From: Pseudofulvibacter geojedonensis | GTDB taxonomy: Bacteria > Bacteroidota > Bacteroidia > Flavobacteriales > Flavobacteriaceae | Assembly (NCBI RefSeq): GCF_042675745.1 | Contig: NZ_JBHTJM010000010.1 | Span: 248,001-312,000, forward strand | Direction of reading: 5' to 3' | DNA length: 64,000 nt | Part shown: positions 24,608 to 33,700 of the stretch, in pieces | Layout of the letters: each line of letters opens with the position of its first letter | Numbering within the stretch: position 1 is the stretch's first letter | Notes under the pieces: generated by a model | Seen by the model: only the letters and a program-made list of their open reading frames with translations | What the model was told of the DNA's origin: nothing | The model's database searches: none | Made by a program: the position numbers and the translations under genes

Positions 24608-25336
24608 ATCAAAATAATCAAACTCCATACCATTGAATCGACTAATGACTATTTAAAACTAATGTCATTAAACAAATCTGTAGAGGATTTTACAGTAATA
24701 GTAGCAAATAGACAAACAAAAGGGAGGGGGCAACTTGGAAGCAAGTGGAAGACTGAAGATGGAAAAAACCTTACTTATAGTGTGTTTATAGACACTTCTT
24801 TTATAAGTTTGGATAAGCAGTTTTATTTAAATTGTGCAGTTTCTGTAAGTTTATTTAATGTTTTAAAAAAATTAATGTTGCCTAATTTAAAGATAAAATG
24901 GCCAAATGACATTTTGTCTGATAATTATAAAATTTGTGGAATTTTAATAGAGAATATAGTAAAGAATGTCAATACAACTCAATCGATAATTGGGGTTGGG
25001 TTAAATGTGAATCAATTACAATTTGAATATAAAAAAGCTTCTTCGTTAAAAAAGCTTACAGGAATACATTATAGTCTAGATGAAATTTTAATTCTTTTGA
25101 TTACTGAGCTAAAATCTCAGGTAGATCGTTTAAGAACTTATGATTTTAAATTAATTGAGTCTGATTTTAAAAATGAATTGTTTAGATTGAATAAACCATC
25201 TACATTTCAAACGCCCAATAAAGAGGTGTTTATTGGTATTATTAAAGATGTTACAGATACAGGTAAATTGCAAGTTTTGTTAGAAGATGAAGAGGTAAAG
25301 GAATTTGGGTTGAAAGAGGTAAAACTATTATACTAA
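24608..25336 (+). CDS. birA: Biotin--[acetyl-CoA-carboxylase] ligase, apparent ATC start
   Basis: Class I biotin protein ligase of 242 residues, activating biotin to biotinyl-AMP and attaching it to carboxylase carrier proteins. Visible motifs are STN near the N-terminus, the RQTKGRGQLGSKW biotinyl-AMP loop, KWPNDI and KICGILIE. There is no N-terminal winged helix, so it is not a repressor. The first in-frame ATG (24662) would remove the conserved IKLHTIESTNDYLK segment. From the upstream TAG at 24578-24580 to that ATG there is no ATG, GTG or TTG in frame. The codon aligned with the usual first Met is ATC at 24608. I therefore annotate ATC, or a mutated ATG, as the start. Confidence 0.88.
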   Translation: MKIIKLHTIESTNDYLKLMSLNKSVEDFTVIVANRQTKGRGQLGSKWKTEDGKNLTYSVFIDTSFISLDKQFYLNCAVSVSLFNVLKKLMLPNLKIKWPNDILSDNYKICGILIENIVKNVNTTQSIIGVGLNVNQLQFEYKKASSLKKLTGIHYSLDEILILLITELKSQVDRLRTYDFKLIESDFKNELFRLNKPSTFQTPNKEVFIGIIKDVTDTGKLQVLLEDEEVKEFGLKEVKLLY

Positions 25337-25374
25337 AAAGCATTTCTGTAAGATAGAAATGCTTTTTAGTATAA
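25328..25374. terminator. Bidirectional terminator between birA and the SRPBCC gene
   Basis: A perfect 20-bp stem (arms 25328-25347 and 25355-25374) with a 7-nt loop and an A/T-rich base. It includes the birA stop codon and lies 17 nt from the stop of the convergent gene. Confidence 0.9.
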
Positions 25375-25390
25375 TAATGTTTATCAAAAA

Positions 25391-25777
25391 CTAGATAAGT
25401 GCTAGTTTTTCTGAAAGTTGTCCAACAAATTTAGTGATGGGACCTTTAACCATCATTGCCATCATAGGATTAAATTGACCTTCAAAGCTCAATTGTGCTT
25501 CTGTTTTGGTAGTTTCAATTTCTTTTAAATCGGCAGTTAAAGTAAAAGGTAGTTTGTCGCTAGCTGCTCCTAAAATAACTTTATCTTCAGTTTGTTCCTG
25601 TAAACGAAGCTTTATTTCTGGCATTCCTTTAAGAGCAAATAAAAATATATCATCTCCCAGCACTTCAAATTTAGCACCTTCTGGCATTAATTTTTCAAAG
25701 TTTTCTACTGACGTTAAAAAAGAAATAACGTCTCCCTTAGCTTGATTTACAATTATTTTGTTTCCTTCTATGTTCAT
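25391..25777 (-). CDS. SRPBCC-fold protein linked to pyrE
   Basis: 128-residue cytoplasmic protein with the pattern of a START/SRPBCC ligand-binding fold, an alternating beta sheet and a long C-terminal helix (PITKFVGQLSEKLALI). It follows pyrE by 22 nt, an arrangement I recall from other flavobacteria. No catalytic residues are recognisable, and the ligand is unknown. A polyketide cyclase role would be a label only. Confidence 0.8.
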   Translation of the reverse strand: MNIEGNKIIVNQAKGDVISFLTSVENFEKLMPEGAKFEVLGDDIFLFALKGMPEIKLRLQEQTEDKVILGAASDKLPFTLTADLKEIETTKTEAQLSFEGQFNPMMAMMVKGPITKFVGQLSEKLALI

Positions 25778-25799
25778 GTGTAATGTTTTTTGATTTTAA

Positions 25800-26447
25800 T
25801 TAGCAAACTGTGTTCCATTCTGATGGATTGACACGCCAATTTTCTAAAGTTTTTCTTTCTTCTTCAGAAATATATTTTGTGTCTACTGCTTGTTCTAATA
25901 AAGCATCGTAGTTACTTAGGGTGTTTAATGAAACGTTTGCATTTGTAAAATTGTCTTCAGCAATAGCAAAGCCATAAGTAAATAAGGCAATCATGCCTAG
26001 AACATTAGCATTATTTTCTTTTAAGGCTTCGACAGCTTTTAAACTACTACCACCTGTGCTAATTAAATCTTCTACCACTACTACATTTTTTTCAGGTTCT
26101 AAAAAACCTTCAATCTGGTTTTTTCTTCCGTGTTTTTTAGGTTCTGGGCGAACGTAAACAAAAGGAACATTTAGTTCTTCTGCAACTAAAGCACCAATGC
26201 CAATAGCACCAGTAGCAACACCAGCTATTACATCTGGCTTACCATAAATACTTTCTATTTGTTGAGCTAAATTTTGCTTTAAAAAAGTTCTTACTTCTGG
26301 AAAAGATAAAGTAATTCTGTTGTCGCAATAAATAGGAGATTTCCATCCAGAGGCCCAAGTAAAAGGCTCTTTAGGCTGTAATTTTATAGCGTTTATTTGC
26401 AATAATAATTCAGCTGTTTTCTTAGCGGTGTTGTTGTCTAAAATCAT
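25800..26447 (-). CDS. pyrE: Orotate phosphoribosyltransferase
   Basis: Type I phosphoribosyltransferase of 215 residues that makes orotidine monophosphate from orotate and PRPP in pyrimidine synthesis. The PRPP-binding motif is VVVVEDLISTGGSSLKA. The flexible loop is RPEPKKHGRKNQIEG, and the N-terminal ASGWKSPIYCDNR is typical. The -7 element ends 4 nt before the ATG, so the transcript may be leaderless. It is probably co-transcribed with the SRPBCC gene. Confidence 0.96.
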   Translation of the reverse strand: MILDNNTAKKTAELLLQINAIKLQPKEPFTWASGWKSPIYCDNRITLSFPEVRTFLKQNLAQQIESIYGKPDVIAGVATGAIGIGALVAEELNVPFVYVRPEPKKHGRKNQIEGFLEPEKNVVVVEDLISTGGSSLKAVEALKENNANVLGMIALFTYGFAIAEDNFTNANVSLNTLSNYDALLEQAVDTKYISEEERKTLENWRVNPSEWNTVC

Positions 26448-26451
26448 GCTG

Positions 26452-26459
26452 CAAAACTA
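26452..26459 (-). promoter_or_regulatory. -7 promoter element immediately upstream of pyrE
   Basis: TAGTTTTG on the minus strand ends 4 nt before the pyrE ATG, which would put the transcription start at or next to the A of the ATG. Confidence 0.45.
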
Positions 26460-26499
26460 CATATTTTTTCAGTTATAAATAAATGAATGTAATTAAGAA

Positions 26500-26530
26500 T
26501 TGGTATAAAAAGTAAAATAACTTACCTTTA
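26500..26530 (+). promoter_or_regulatory. Promoter of the Nudix gene
   Basis: TTG at 26500-26502 is followed after 20 nt by TACCTTTA, close to the Bacteroidota consensus TTG-N19-21-TAnnTTTG. It lies 30 bp before the ATG. Confidence 0.55.
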
Positions 26531-26560
26531 TCGACAATCTAACTTTTATAACTCAATAAC

Positions 26561-27163
26561 ATGTATAAAATTTTTGTTAATGATAGGCCCATCATTTTAA
26601 CAAATACAGTTTTAAAAGAAAAAAATTTTAAAATGTTTCTTTTAAAAAGTGTTGATTTAGAGTATGTTATTAGAAAACTACAACGAAATGATTTAAGTGA
26701 AGCCTACTTATATCATCCAGATGCAGAAAAACTATTGCCAATGTTTAAAAAACGCCTAGGTTATATTAATGCGGGTGGAGGATTGGTAAAGAATACCAAA
26801 GGAGAATTGTTATTTATTGAAAGAAACAAAAAATGGGATTTACCAAAAGGTAGAGCAGAAGGAGGTGAAAATATAGAAACAACCTCTTTGAGAGAAGTTG
26901 AGGAAGAAACAGGTGTAGAGAATTTATCGATAGAACGTTTTTTACAAGAAACGTATCATATATACAAAAGTAAAGGGCAGTATAAATTAAAAGTAACCTA
27001 TTGGTATTTAATGAGTACAGACTTTAATGGTCAACTAGCTCCTCAACTGGAAGAAGGAATTACCAAAGCGGTGTGGAAAACCAACGGAGAAGCTCAAGAA
27101 GCACTTGATAATTCTTATGCCAATGTAAAGTTGCTAACTAAAGCTTATCTAGATAGTTTGTAA
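26561..27163 (+). CDS. Nudix hydrolase
   Basis: 200-residue protein with a complete Nudix box at residues 97-119 (Gly97, Glu103, Arg111, Glu112, Glu115, Glu116, Gly118). It is preceded by KWDLPKGRAEGG, a signature of Nudix proteins acting on diphosphoinositol or dinucleoside polyphosphates. About 65 N-terminal residues precede the Nudix fold and show no known domain. The substrate cannot be read off. It is convergent with the M14 peptidase gene, with only 2 bp between the stops. Confidence 0.92.
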   Translation: MYKIFVNDRPIILTNTVLKEKNFKMFLLKSVDLEYVIRKLQRNDLSEAYLYHPDAEKLLPMFKKRLGYINAGGGLVKNTKGELLFIERNKKWDLPKGRAEGGENIETTSLREVEEETGVENLSIERFLQETYHIYKSKGQYKLKVTYWYLMSTDFNGQLAPQLEEGITKAVWKTNGEAQEALDNSYANVKLLTKAYLDSL

Positions 27164-27165
27164 TT

Positions 27166-28881
27166 TTATTCAATTCTGTAAATAGGATATTGCATATGAT
27201 TCGTTTCGTAATGATTACTATGCTTATGTATCCAATCTAATTGTGCGTAAGGGTTGTTAGAAAAGCTTGAGTCAGTACGTTTTCTATTCTCAAATTTTTT
27301 TTTTAAATCTAAATCATTATTTAAAATTTCTACAGCTTTGTCTTCAAAAACATAAGCAGAAAAATGTTCTTTTTGTTGAAGAATAGTATCGAAAAAGTTC
27401 CAGTTAAAAAAAGAATCGGGTGCTTCGGGCTCTAAGGTTTCAATTAAGTAACGCAAGTTTTCGGGTGTGAGTTGAACTATAAAATCTCCTTTTCTAAATT
27501 GAATATTTTCTTTAGATGATTTAACCGTGGTGTTGTAATGTTGATAATGTCCTTCGTAAGGAGATTGACGAGTTTGGTAAGCATCTATTTTATACGAAGT
27601 TACAGTAATAATAGTATCTTTTTTGATTGGAGTTAGAGCAATATGATTAATGTTTAGCAATTCAATTACATTACTCCAACTATGAGGGATTACATAGCTT
27701 TTAGGAATATAAACTGAATTCTTAGGCTTGAAATTATTGTAATAACTAACGGTTTTAGTATAGGGTTTCTTTCTGTTATATAACAATCGTTTTTTACCAG
27801 TTATTTTGCTTGTAGGGTAGCTAGCTTCGTAACCTTTAAAATTGAGTTGAGTTATTTTGGTAGAATCTATTTCCCAATCAATAGCATAACGGTTTACCTT
27901 GTCTAGAAAGTTATATTGTCTAAACTGTTGTTCTGTTATTTCTTTTGAAAACTGATTAGTAAATTCTATAACAGACTTATTAAGTTCATAGGTTTGAAGA
28001 ACTCTATCTTTATACGGTTTAAGCATATGAGTTTCTACCATTAATCCTAAACAATCAAATAGTGTTGTATAACCAGTAGAATATCTTGGGTAGTCCATAA
28101 ACTGAGACCAACCACTTTCTGGAGTAGTTCCCCAAACATTTACGTATGGAGTAATGTCTATGTTTTTTTTAGCTAGAGATTTTTCAACCTCAGGCATCAT
28201 AGTTTTATTTAAAAACTCACCTAGAGGTCCATTTAGTTTATTGTGTTGCGTAAATAAGTGAGTAAGGGTGTATTGATAATCTGCGCCATTACTAACATGA
28301 TTGTCTATAAAAACATCAGGTTTAAGTCTATGAAATAACTTTGCAAAAGCTTTAGCGTTTTTAGTGTCAGATTTTATAAAGTCTCTATTCAGGTCATAGT
28401 TTCTTGCATTTCCTCTAAAACCATATTCTTTAGGACCATTCTGATTGGTTCTAGTTCCGGTATTTCTGTTTAAACAACCGCCGACATTGTAAACAGGTAT
28501 AGTAACTATTTTAGTTTTTTCAGGAGATTCAATTTTTCCTTGGGCAAAATCTCTAAAAAGCATCATTGTTGCATCTATTCCGTCAGATTCACCAGGATGA
28601 ATGCCATTATTGATAAGGATTGTGTTTTTAGTATTGTTGTTTGGCTGATAGGTTATGTAGTGTAAAGGTCTACCACTATCAGTTTTACCAATACTATCAA
28701 TAGATATTGTAGAATGTTTTTTTGCTAATTCTTTGTAGAAGGTAATGATTTCATTATACGTAGCCGTTTCAGTTCCATTACTTTTTTCAAAAGTAGTTTT
28801 AAAATCATAGCTTGAATTTTCTTCTATTGGTTGCTGACAAGCCAAAAGAATAATGAATAATAATAGCAGGAGTTTCTTCAT
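27166..28881 (-). CDS. M14-family metallocarboxypeptidase lipoprotein
   Basis: 571 residues. A lipoprotein signal (LLLFIILLACQQ, lipidated Cys near 15) precedes an M14 zinc carboxypeptidase domain (about 40-330). The first zinc pair is in NNGIHPGESDG, substrate-binding residues are in NRNTGTRTN and NYDLNRDFIKSD, and the third ligand is in DNHVSNGADYQ. A C-terminal beta-rich region of about 230 residues is not recognised. It probably sits on the periplasmic side of a membrane and trims peptide ends. Confidence 0.88.
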   Translation of the reverse strand: MKKLLLLLFIILLACQQPIEENSSYDFKTTFEKSNGTETATYNEIITFYKELAKKHSTISIDSIGKTDSGRPLHYITYQPNNNTKNTILINNGIHPGESDGIDATMMLFRDFAQGKIESPEKTKIVTIPVYNVGGCLNRNTGTRTNQNGPKEYGFRGNARNYDLNRDFIKSDTKNAKAFAKLFHRLKPDVFIDNHVSNGADYQYTLTHLFTQHNKLNGPLGEFLNKTMMPEVEKSLAKKNIDITPYVNVWGTTPESGWSQFMDYPRYSTGYTTLFDCLGLMVETHMLKPYKDRVLQTYELNKSVIEFTNQFSKEITEQQFRQYNFLDKVNRYAIDWEIDSTKITQLNFKGYEASYPTSKITGKKRLLYNRKKPYTKTVSYYNNFKPKNSVYIPKSYVIPHSWSNVIELLNINHIALTPIKKDTIITVTSYKIDAYQTRQSPYEGHYQHYNTTVKSSKENIQFRKGDFIVQLTPENLRYLIETLEPEAPDSFFNWNFFDTILQQKEHFSAYVFEDKAVEILNNDLDLKKKFENRKRTDSSFSNNPYAQLDWIHKHSNHYETNHMQYPIYRIE

Positions 28882-28898
28882 AAAAAAATCTTAAGTAC

Positions 28899-28906
28899 CA
28901 AACATA
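28899..28906 (-). promoter_or_regulatory. -7 promoter element for the M14 peptidase
   Basis: TATGTTTG on the minus strand lies about 18 bp before the ATG. It is enclosed by a TTAAGTA/TACTTAA inverted repeat (28891-28911), a possible operator. Confidence 0.5.
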
Positions 28907-28938
28907 CTTAAAAAAATAGAGTTGTTAACTTATTATTA

Positions 28939-28968
28939 TTGTTTAGTTTGTAAATAACCGTACTTTTG
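28939..28968 (+). promoter_or_regulatory. Consensus promoter of the SulP gene
   Basis: TTG at 28939-28941, a 19-nt spacer and TACTTTTG at 28961-28968. This is the best full match to the Bacteroidota -33/-7 consensus in the window. Confidence 0.7.
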
Positions 28969-29020
28969 CAGGCTTAAAAGATACAGGTGGTTAACTGCTT
29001 GGTAACTAATACTTTTTATA

Positions 29021-30655
29021 ATGAATGCATTAATACGTAAACACTCGAAAACAATTAAAAACGATGTTTTAGCTGGAATGACTGTTTCCTTGGCTATGAT
29101 TCCAGAAGTGGTAGCTTTTGCTTTTGTGGCTCAAATTAATCCGTTAATGGCTTTGTCGGGTGCATTTATGATAGGTTTGATAACCGCAATATTTGGAGGG
29201 AGACCAGGTTTAATCTCTGGTGCAGCAGGAGCCGTAGCAGTTATTTTTGTGTCTATGATTGCAGACGGGCATACTAAAGGAATGTTGTTTGATCAGCCAG
29301 TTGAAAATATGGGGTTCTTTTATTTAATGGCCTGTGTTATTTTAATGGGAATTATTCAAGTATTAGCAGGTGTTTTTAAGCTAGGAAAGTTTGTTCGCTT
29401 AATACCTCACCCAGTAATGATGGGGTTTGTTAACGGATTATCGATAGTCATTTTTATTGCTCAAGTAAAAATGTTTACCCATAAAAAGTTAGAGGTTACT
29501 ACAGAAGGAGTGAAGAAGTATGTTAGTTATTATATGGAAGGAACCGAGTTGTATATGATGATTGGTTTGGTGTTGCTAACAATGGCGATTATTTGGGGCT
29601 TACCTAAGTTAACAAAAAAAGTGCCAGCTGCTTTAACAGCAATTTTGATAACAACATTGATAGTGGTATTTGGAGGTTTAGATGTGAGCACAGTTGGATC
29701 GTATATCGTAGAAGGAGGAGGAACTGGTTTAAAAGGTGAATTCCCAACTCCTAATTTAGAGTTGTGGCAAAACTTACCAATTAATGTGGATACATTTATG
29801 TTCATATTGCCTTTTGCTTTTTTAGCGGCTTCTGTTGGTTTGATAGAAACCTTAATGACTATGAATCTGGTTGATGAATTAACAGAGACTAGAGGTAATG
29901 GAAATAGAGAGTGTGTAGCTCAAGGAGCTGGGAATATAGTTAGTGGGCTATTTGGTGGAACTGGAGGATGTGGAATGATAGGCCAGACAGTTATTAATAT
30001 TAATAGTGGTGGTAGAGGTCGATTATCTGGTATTATGATGGCACTTACGCTATTATCGTTCATACTTTTTGCAGATAAGTATATAGAAATGGTTCCTATA
30101 GCTGCTCTAGTGGGAGTCATGTTTATGATGGTAATTGAAACTTTCGCTTGGTCTAGTTTTAGGATATTAAAGAAAATACCAAAGTCTGATGCAGCAGTAT
30201 TAATTATTGTGTCTGTAGTAACTGTATTTGTAGATTTGGCTATTGCTGTATTTATTGGAGTGATTATTTCAGCCTTGGTATTTGCCTGGGAAAATGCCAA
30301 GAAGATTAGGGCTAGAAAAAAAGTGAAAGAAGATGGAACAAAAGTTTATGAAATATATGGTCCATTGTTTTTTGGAAGTATTCAGGCTTTTAATGAGAAG
30401 TTTGATATTAAAAATGATCCTGAAAAAGTAGAAATAGATTTTTTAGAGTCTCGTATATCAGATCATTCAGCACTTGAAGCTTTGTTTAATTTGGTTGAGA
30501 AGTATGAAAAAGCAGGAAAACAAGTTAAAATGAAACATTTGTCTGAAGACTGTAAAAACTTAATGGTAAAAGCGTCTCCTAAATTAATGAATGCCATAGA
30601 AGATAGTATAGATGATCCTCGATACCATGTAATGGCAAAAGGAGATTTTATCTAA
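29021..30655 (+). CDS. SulP-family anion permease with STAS domain
   Basis: 544-residue inner membrane transporter. About 12-14 helices occupy residues 10-425, with the SulP core GMTVSLAMIPEVVAFAFVA and GRPGLISGAAGAVAV. A cytoplasmic STAS domain (about 440-535) contains EIYGPLFFGSIQAF and VEIDFLESRISDHSALEAL. Members carry sulfate, bicarbonate or other anions, often with sodium or protons. The substrate is undetermined, and no carbonic anhydrase or sulfate assimilation gene is adjacent. Confidence 0.93.
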   Translation: MNALIRKHSKTIKNDVLAGMTVSLAMIPEVVAFAFVAQINPLMALSGAFMIGLITAIFGGRPGLISGAAGAVAVIFVSMIADGHTKGMLFDQPVENMGFFYLMACVILMGIIQVLAGVFKLGKFVRLIPHPVMMGFVNGLSIVIFIAQVKMFTHKKLEVTTEGVKKYVSYYMEGTELYMMIGLVLLTMAIIWGLPKLTKKVPAALTAILITTLIVVFGGLDVSTVGSYIVEGGGTGLKGEFPTPNLELWQNLPINVDTFMFILPFAFLAASVGLIETLMTMNLVDELTETRGNGNRECVAQGAGNIVSGLFGGTGGCGMIGQTVININSGGRGRLSGIMMALTLLSFILFADKYIEMVPIAALVGVMFMMVIETFAWSSFRILKKIPKSDAAVLIIVSVVTVFVDLAIAVFIGVIISALVFAWENAKKIRARKKVKEDGTKVYEIYGPLFFGSIQAFNEKFDIKNDPEKVEIDFLESRISDHSALEALFNLVEKYEKAGKQVKMKHLSEDCKNLMVKASPKLMNAIEDSIDDPRYHVMAKGDFI

Positions 30656-30671
30656 AAAAAATATTCTCGAC

Positions 30672-30709
30672 ATCAAAAAAGGCTAGTAAATATACTAGCC
30701 TTTTTTGAT
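30672..30709. terminator. Bidirectional terminator between SulP and the repeat adhesin
   Basis: A 17-bp stem (ATCAAAAAAGGCTAGTA with its complement) and a 4-nt loop, ending in T-tracts on both strands. It touches the adhesin stop codon. Confidence 0.9.
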
Positions 30710-33700
30710 TATCTCTTAAGAGAAAAATGAGCTCTAAACTCTCGTTCTTCTCCTTGTCTATTTAAGTATTTTACTAAAAACCAATAGTCATCAGAAAAAT
30801 GAGGAGCTCCGTTATAGGTTCCATCCCATCCTGGACCAGAAGGTTTTATTTGTTTAAGAAACTTACCAAACCTGTCAAATATAAATATCTCTGCATCTGG
30901 TTGGCTAGATAAATCCCATATGTTCCAGTAGTCATTGGCACCGTCATTGTTTGGTGAAAAGAATTTAGGGTAATTAACCACTGTAATATCTACAGGTGTT
31001 GTTCCGCACCCATTTTTAGTATCTATAACATAAATAGTATGATCTCCAGAAGGGATATTAGTAAATACATTGCTAATCTGTGGCTGTTCATTATCTAATT
31101 GATAAATATACTCTCCAAAGCCTCCTGAGATATTTATTGTTACCATTGAATTATCTTCAAAGTAATCAGAAATGATTACATCGGTTTCTGGGTTAACAAT
31201 AGCTACACTAGAGTGATCTACATCTACTGTAGTAGTATTGTAGCCACAATCTGGAGGAGAGTCAGGTGTTATTCTTATTGGTTCTACAGTGTAAGTGCCT
31301 GCTTCATTAGCACTGTAATTTGCTCCAGTGTGAACAAGATTACCATTTAAATACCAATTAACAGTATATTCGGCAGGACTTAAATTAGAAGATAAAATCA
31401 ACTCATCTCCAGGTGCTGCAATTCCAGTAACTGGATCAACACAAATAATTCCTCCTTGGACCTCTAAGTCTTGCAGAGGATGAATGGTTACAGTAAAAGA
31501 TTCTTCGTCAGAACAATTGGTGTTTCCAAAAGCAGTAGCGTACACATAGATTGTGTGTGTTTCTATTTCGTTACTAGAATTAATTATGGTGTTATTGGTT
31601 ATAGGAGATGTTCCGTTAGCTTGACTAAAGTAACTAGCATTATAGCTAGAATTGTCAAGGGATGGTAATGTGTAACTACCACAAACAGTTTCATTGGAAA
31701 AACTTGGTAAGTTAGGAGTCTCTGTTAAGGTTATGGTAAATGAGGTTTGACTTTCACAAACTACTCTGTCTTCGTTGTATGCGTATACATAAACTGGATT
31801 TGGTGCTGGAGAGTTGATAGTAAAAGTGGTGCCAGTTGCAATCTCATCTGCAGGGTTAGGAGGAAAAGTTTGCTGTTGTGAATAATAACTACCTATTGAT
31901 AAAGGAGGAAGTGTATAGCTATCACATTCATTAACATCTTCTATAGTACCTACATTTACGCCTAAAACATTTATAGTTAGAGTAGTCTCATTTGTACAAC
32001 CAGCTAAATCATTCCATTCATTAAATATATATAAAGTAGTTATTTCTGTTATTACTTCTCCTGCTTGAACTATGTCTCCCTGGCCATTAGGCTCGGTGTA
32101 ATAATTACCATTTGTTAAAGAAACCAAAGTATAAGGGTCGCATTGGTAAACATCTGCTAAGTTGTCTATTGCTGGTAGAGGTCTTATTTCTACTGTAAAA
32201 GAACTAGGGGGACTATCACATCCATTAACTTGATTATAAATATGTATAGTGTTTATATTTCCTGTACCTGGGTTTAATGTACCTAAACCATTACTATATT
32301 CTAAGTCTCCACTAGTATTGTTAAGAGAAATTATAGTACCTTGAGGAATTAGGGTTCCTTGTCCGCTAGCTTCAGTATAGTAATTACCATTTGTTAGAGT
32401 AGGTAATGTGTAAGAATCTGTAGTACATCTCACTATGTTATCACTAGTATCTACAGGAGGGATAGGGTTTATAGTTAATGTAAAAAACATATTTGTGGTA
32501 CAATTAACTGTATTTTCTGTATCGGGAGCAAAAACGTAAATATCGTCTGTGTTGCCAGTAATAGTAATGTTTATTCCTTCAAAGACCAAATCACCATTTT
32601 CATTTAAATTAATGGTCGTTCCTTGAGGTATTACGATTCCCTGCCCATTGGCTTCAAAGTAATATTCTCCAACTTCTAAATCAGGTAAGGTGTATGAGCC
32701 ACACTCCGTTAAGTTAGGAGGGTTGTTAATAATTGTGACAACAAAACTACTCGTACTTGTACAAGTATGTATTATTGGATCTCCAGCTAAATTGGTAGTG
32801 TTGTTATCTTCAGTGTTGGTTATAGTAATAGTTTGAGAGCTAGTAATATTGTCTCCCGCATTATACCCACTATACGTACCATTAGTTAAAGCAGGTAAGG
32901 TGTAACTTAAGCATGTAGTTACATCTTCAGGCTCGTCAACCGGAGGGCTAGCAAAAATGCTAATAGGAAAAGGAATTTCTACACAAAATACGCCATTTAT
33001 TTCTGCGTAATAATAAATAGTATCTGTGTTTCCTGAAACTGTTATGCCAAGTCCTTGGTATTCTAAATCTCCATTTTGATTAATACTAATAACTGTACCT
33101 TCAGGAATTAAAGTGCCTCCTTGAGATGCTTCTGTGTAAAAGTTGCTATCAACTCCTTCTAATGGAGGAGGAATTACCATTTGGTCACAATAATTTATTG
33201 GAATAGTATAATCTTCTATGATATGAACTAAAAAATCACTTTCATTTTCACATCCATTATCATCAATAATGTAAACGTAATAAGTTCCTCCAACATCGAT
33301 TATATCGTTTGGGTTGAGTTGTTGTCCTCCACCATTAGGACCTCCTGAAGCATTGTAATATGATTCATTAGCTTGTAGGTTATCTGGAAGAGTATACTGG
33401 CTACAAACAACTACATCTGGTTGTTCGGTTACCGATGGTAGTGGATTTATTATAATATCAAAAGAAGTGATGTCAAAACAAGAAGTGTTATTAGCGTTTT
33501 CTACTCGTACCCATATAGTAATAGATCCGTTTATAGAAGTACTGTCTATAGAATTACCTATAGTGTTTTGATTGTTCTGAGCATCAGTTTGAGATGTAAA
33601 GTAAATTACATTATGGCCTGCAGGTGCTAATCCATTTAATATTTGATTGTTTTGAGTAGTTAAATCTATTAGACCAGTTACTCCATCACAAAGTTCAATG

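Noticed and set aside
24608..25336. BirA as a biotin repressor acting on the nearby inverted repeats
   Set aside because: The protein begins directly with the catalytic domain and has no winged-helix DNA-binding domain.
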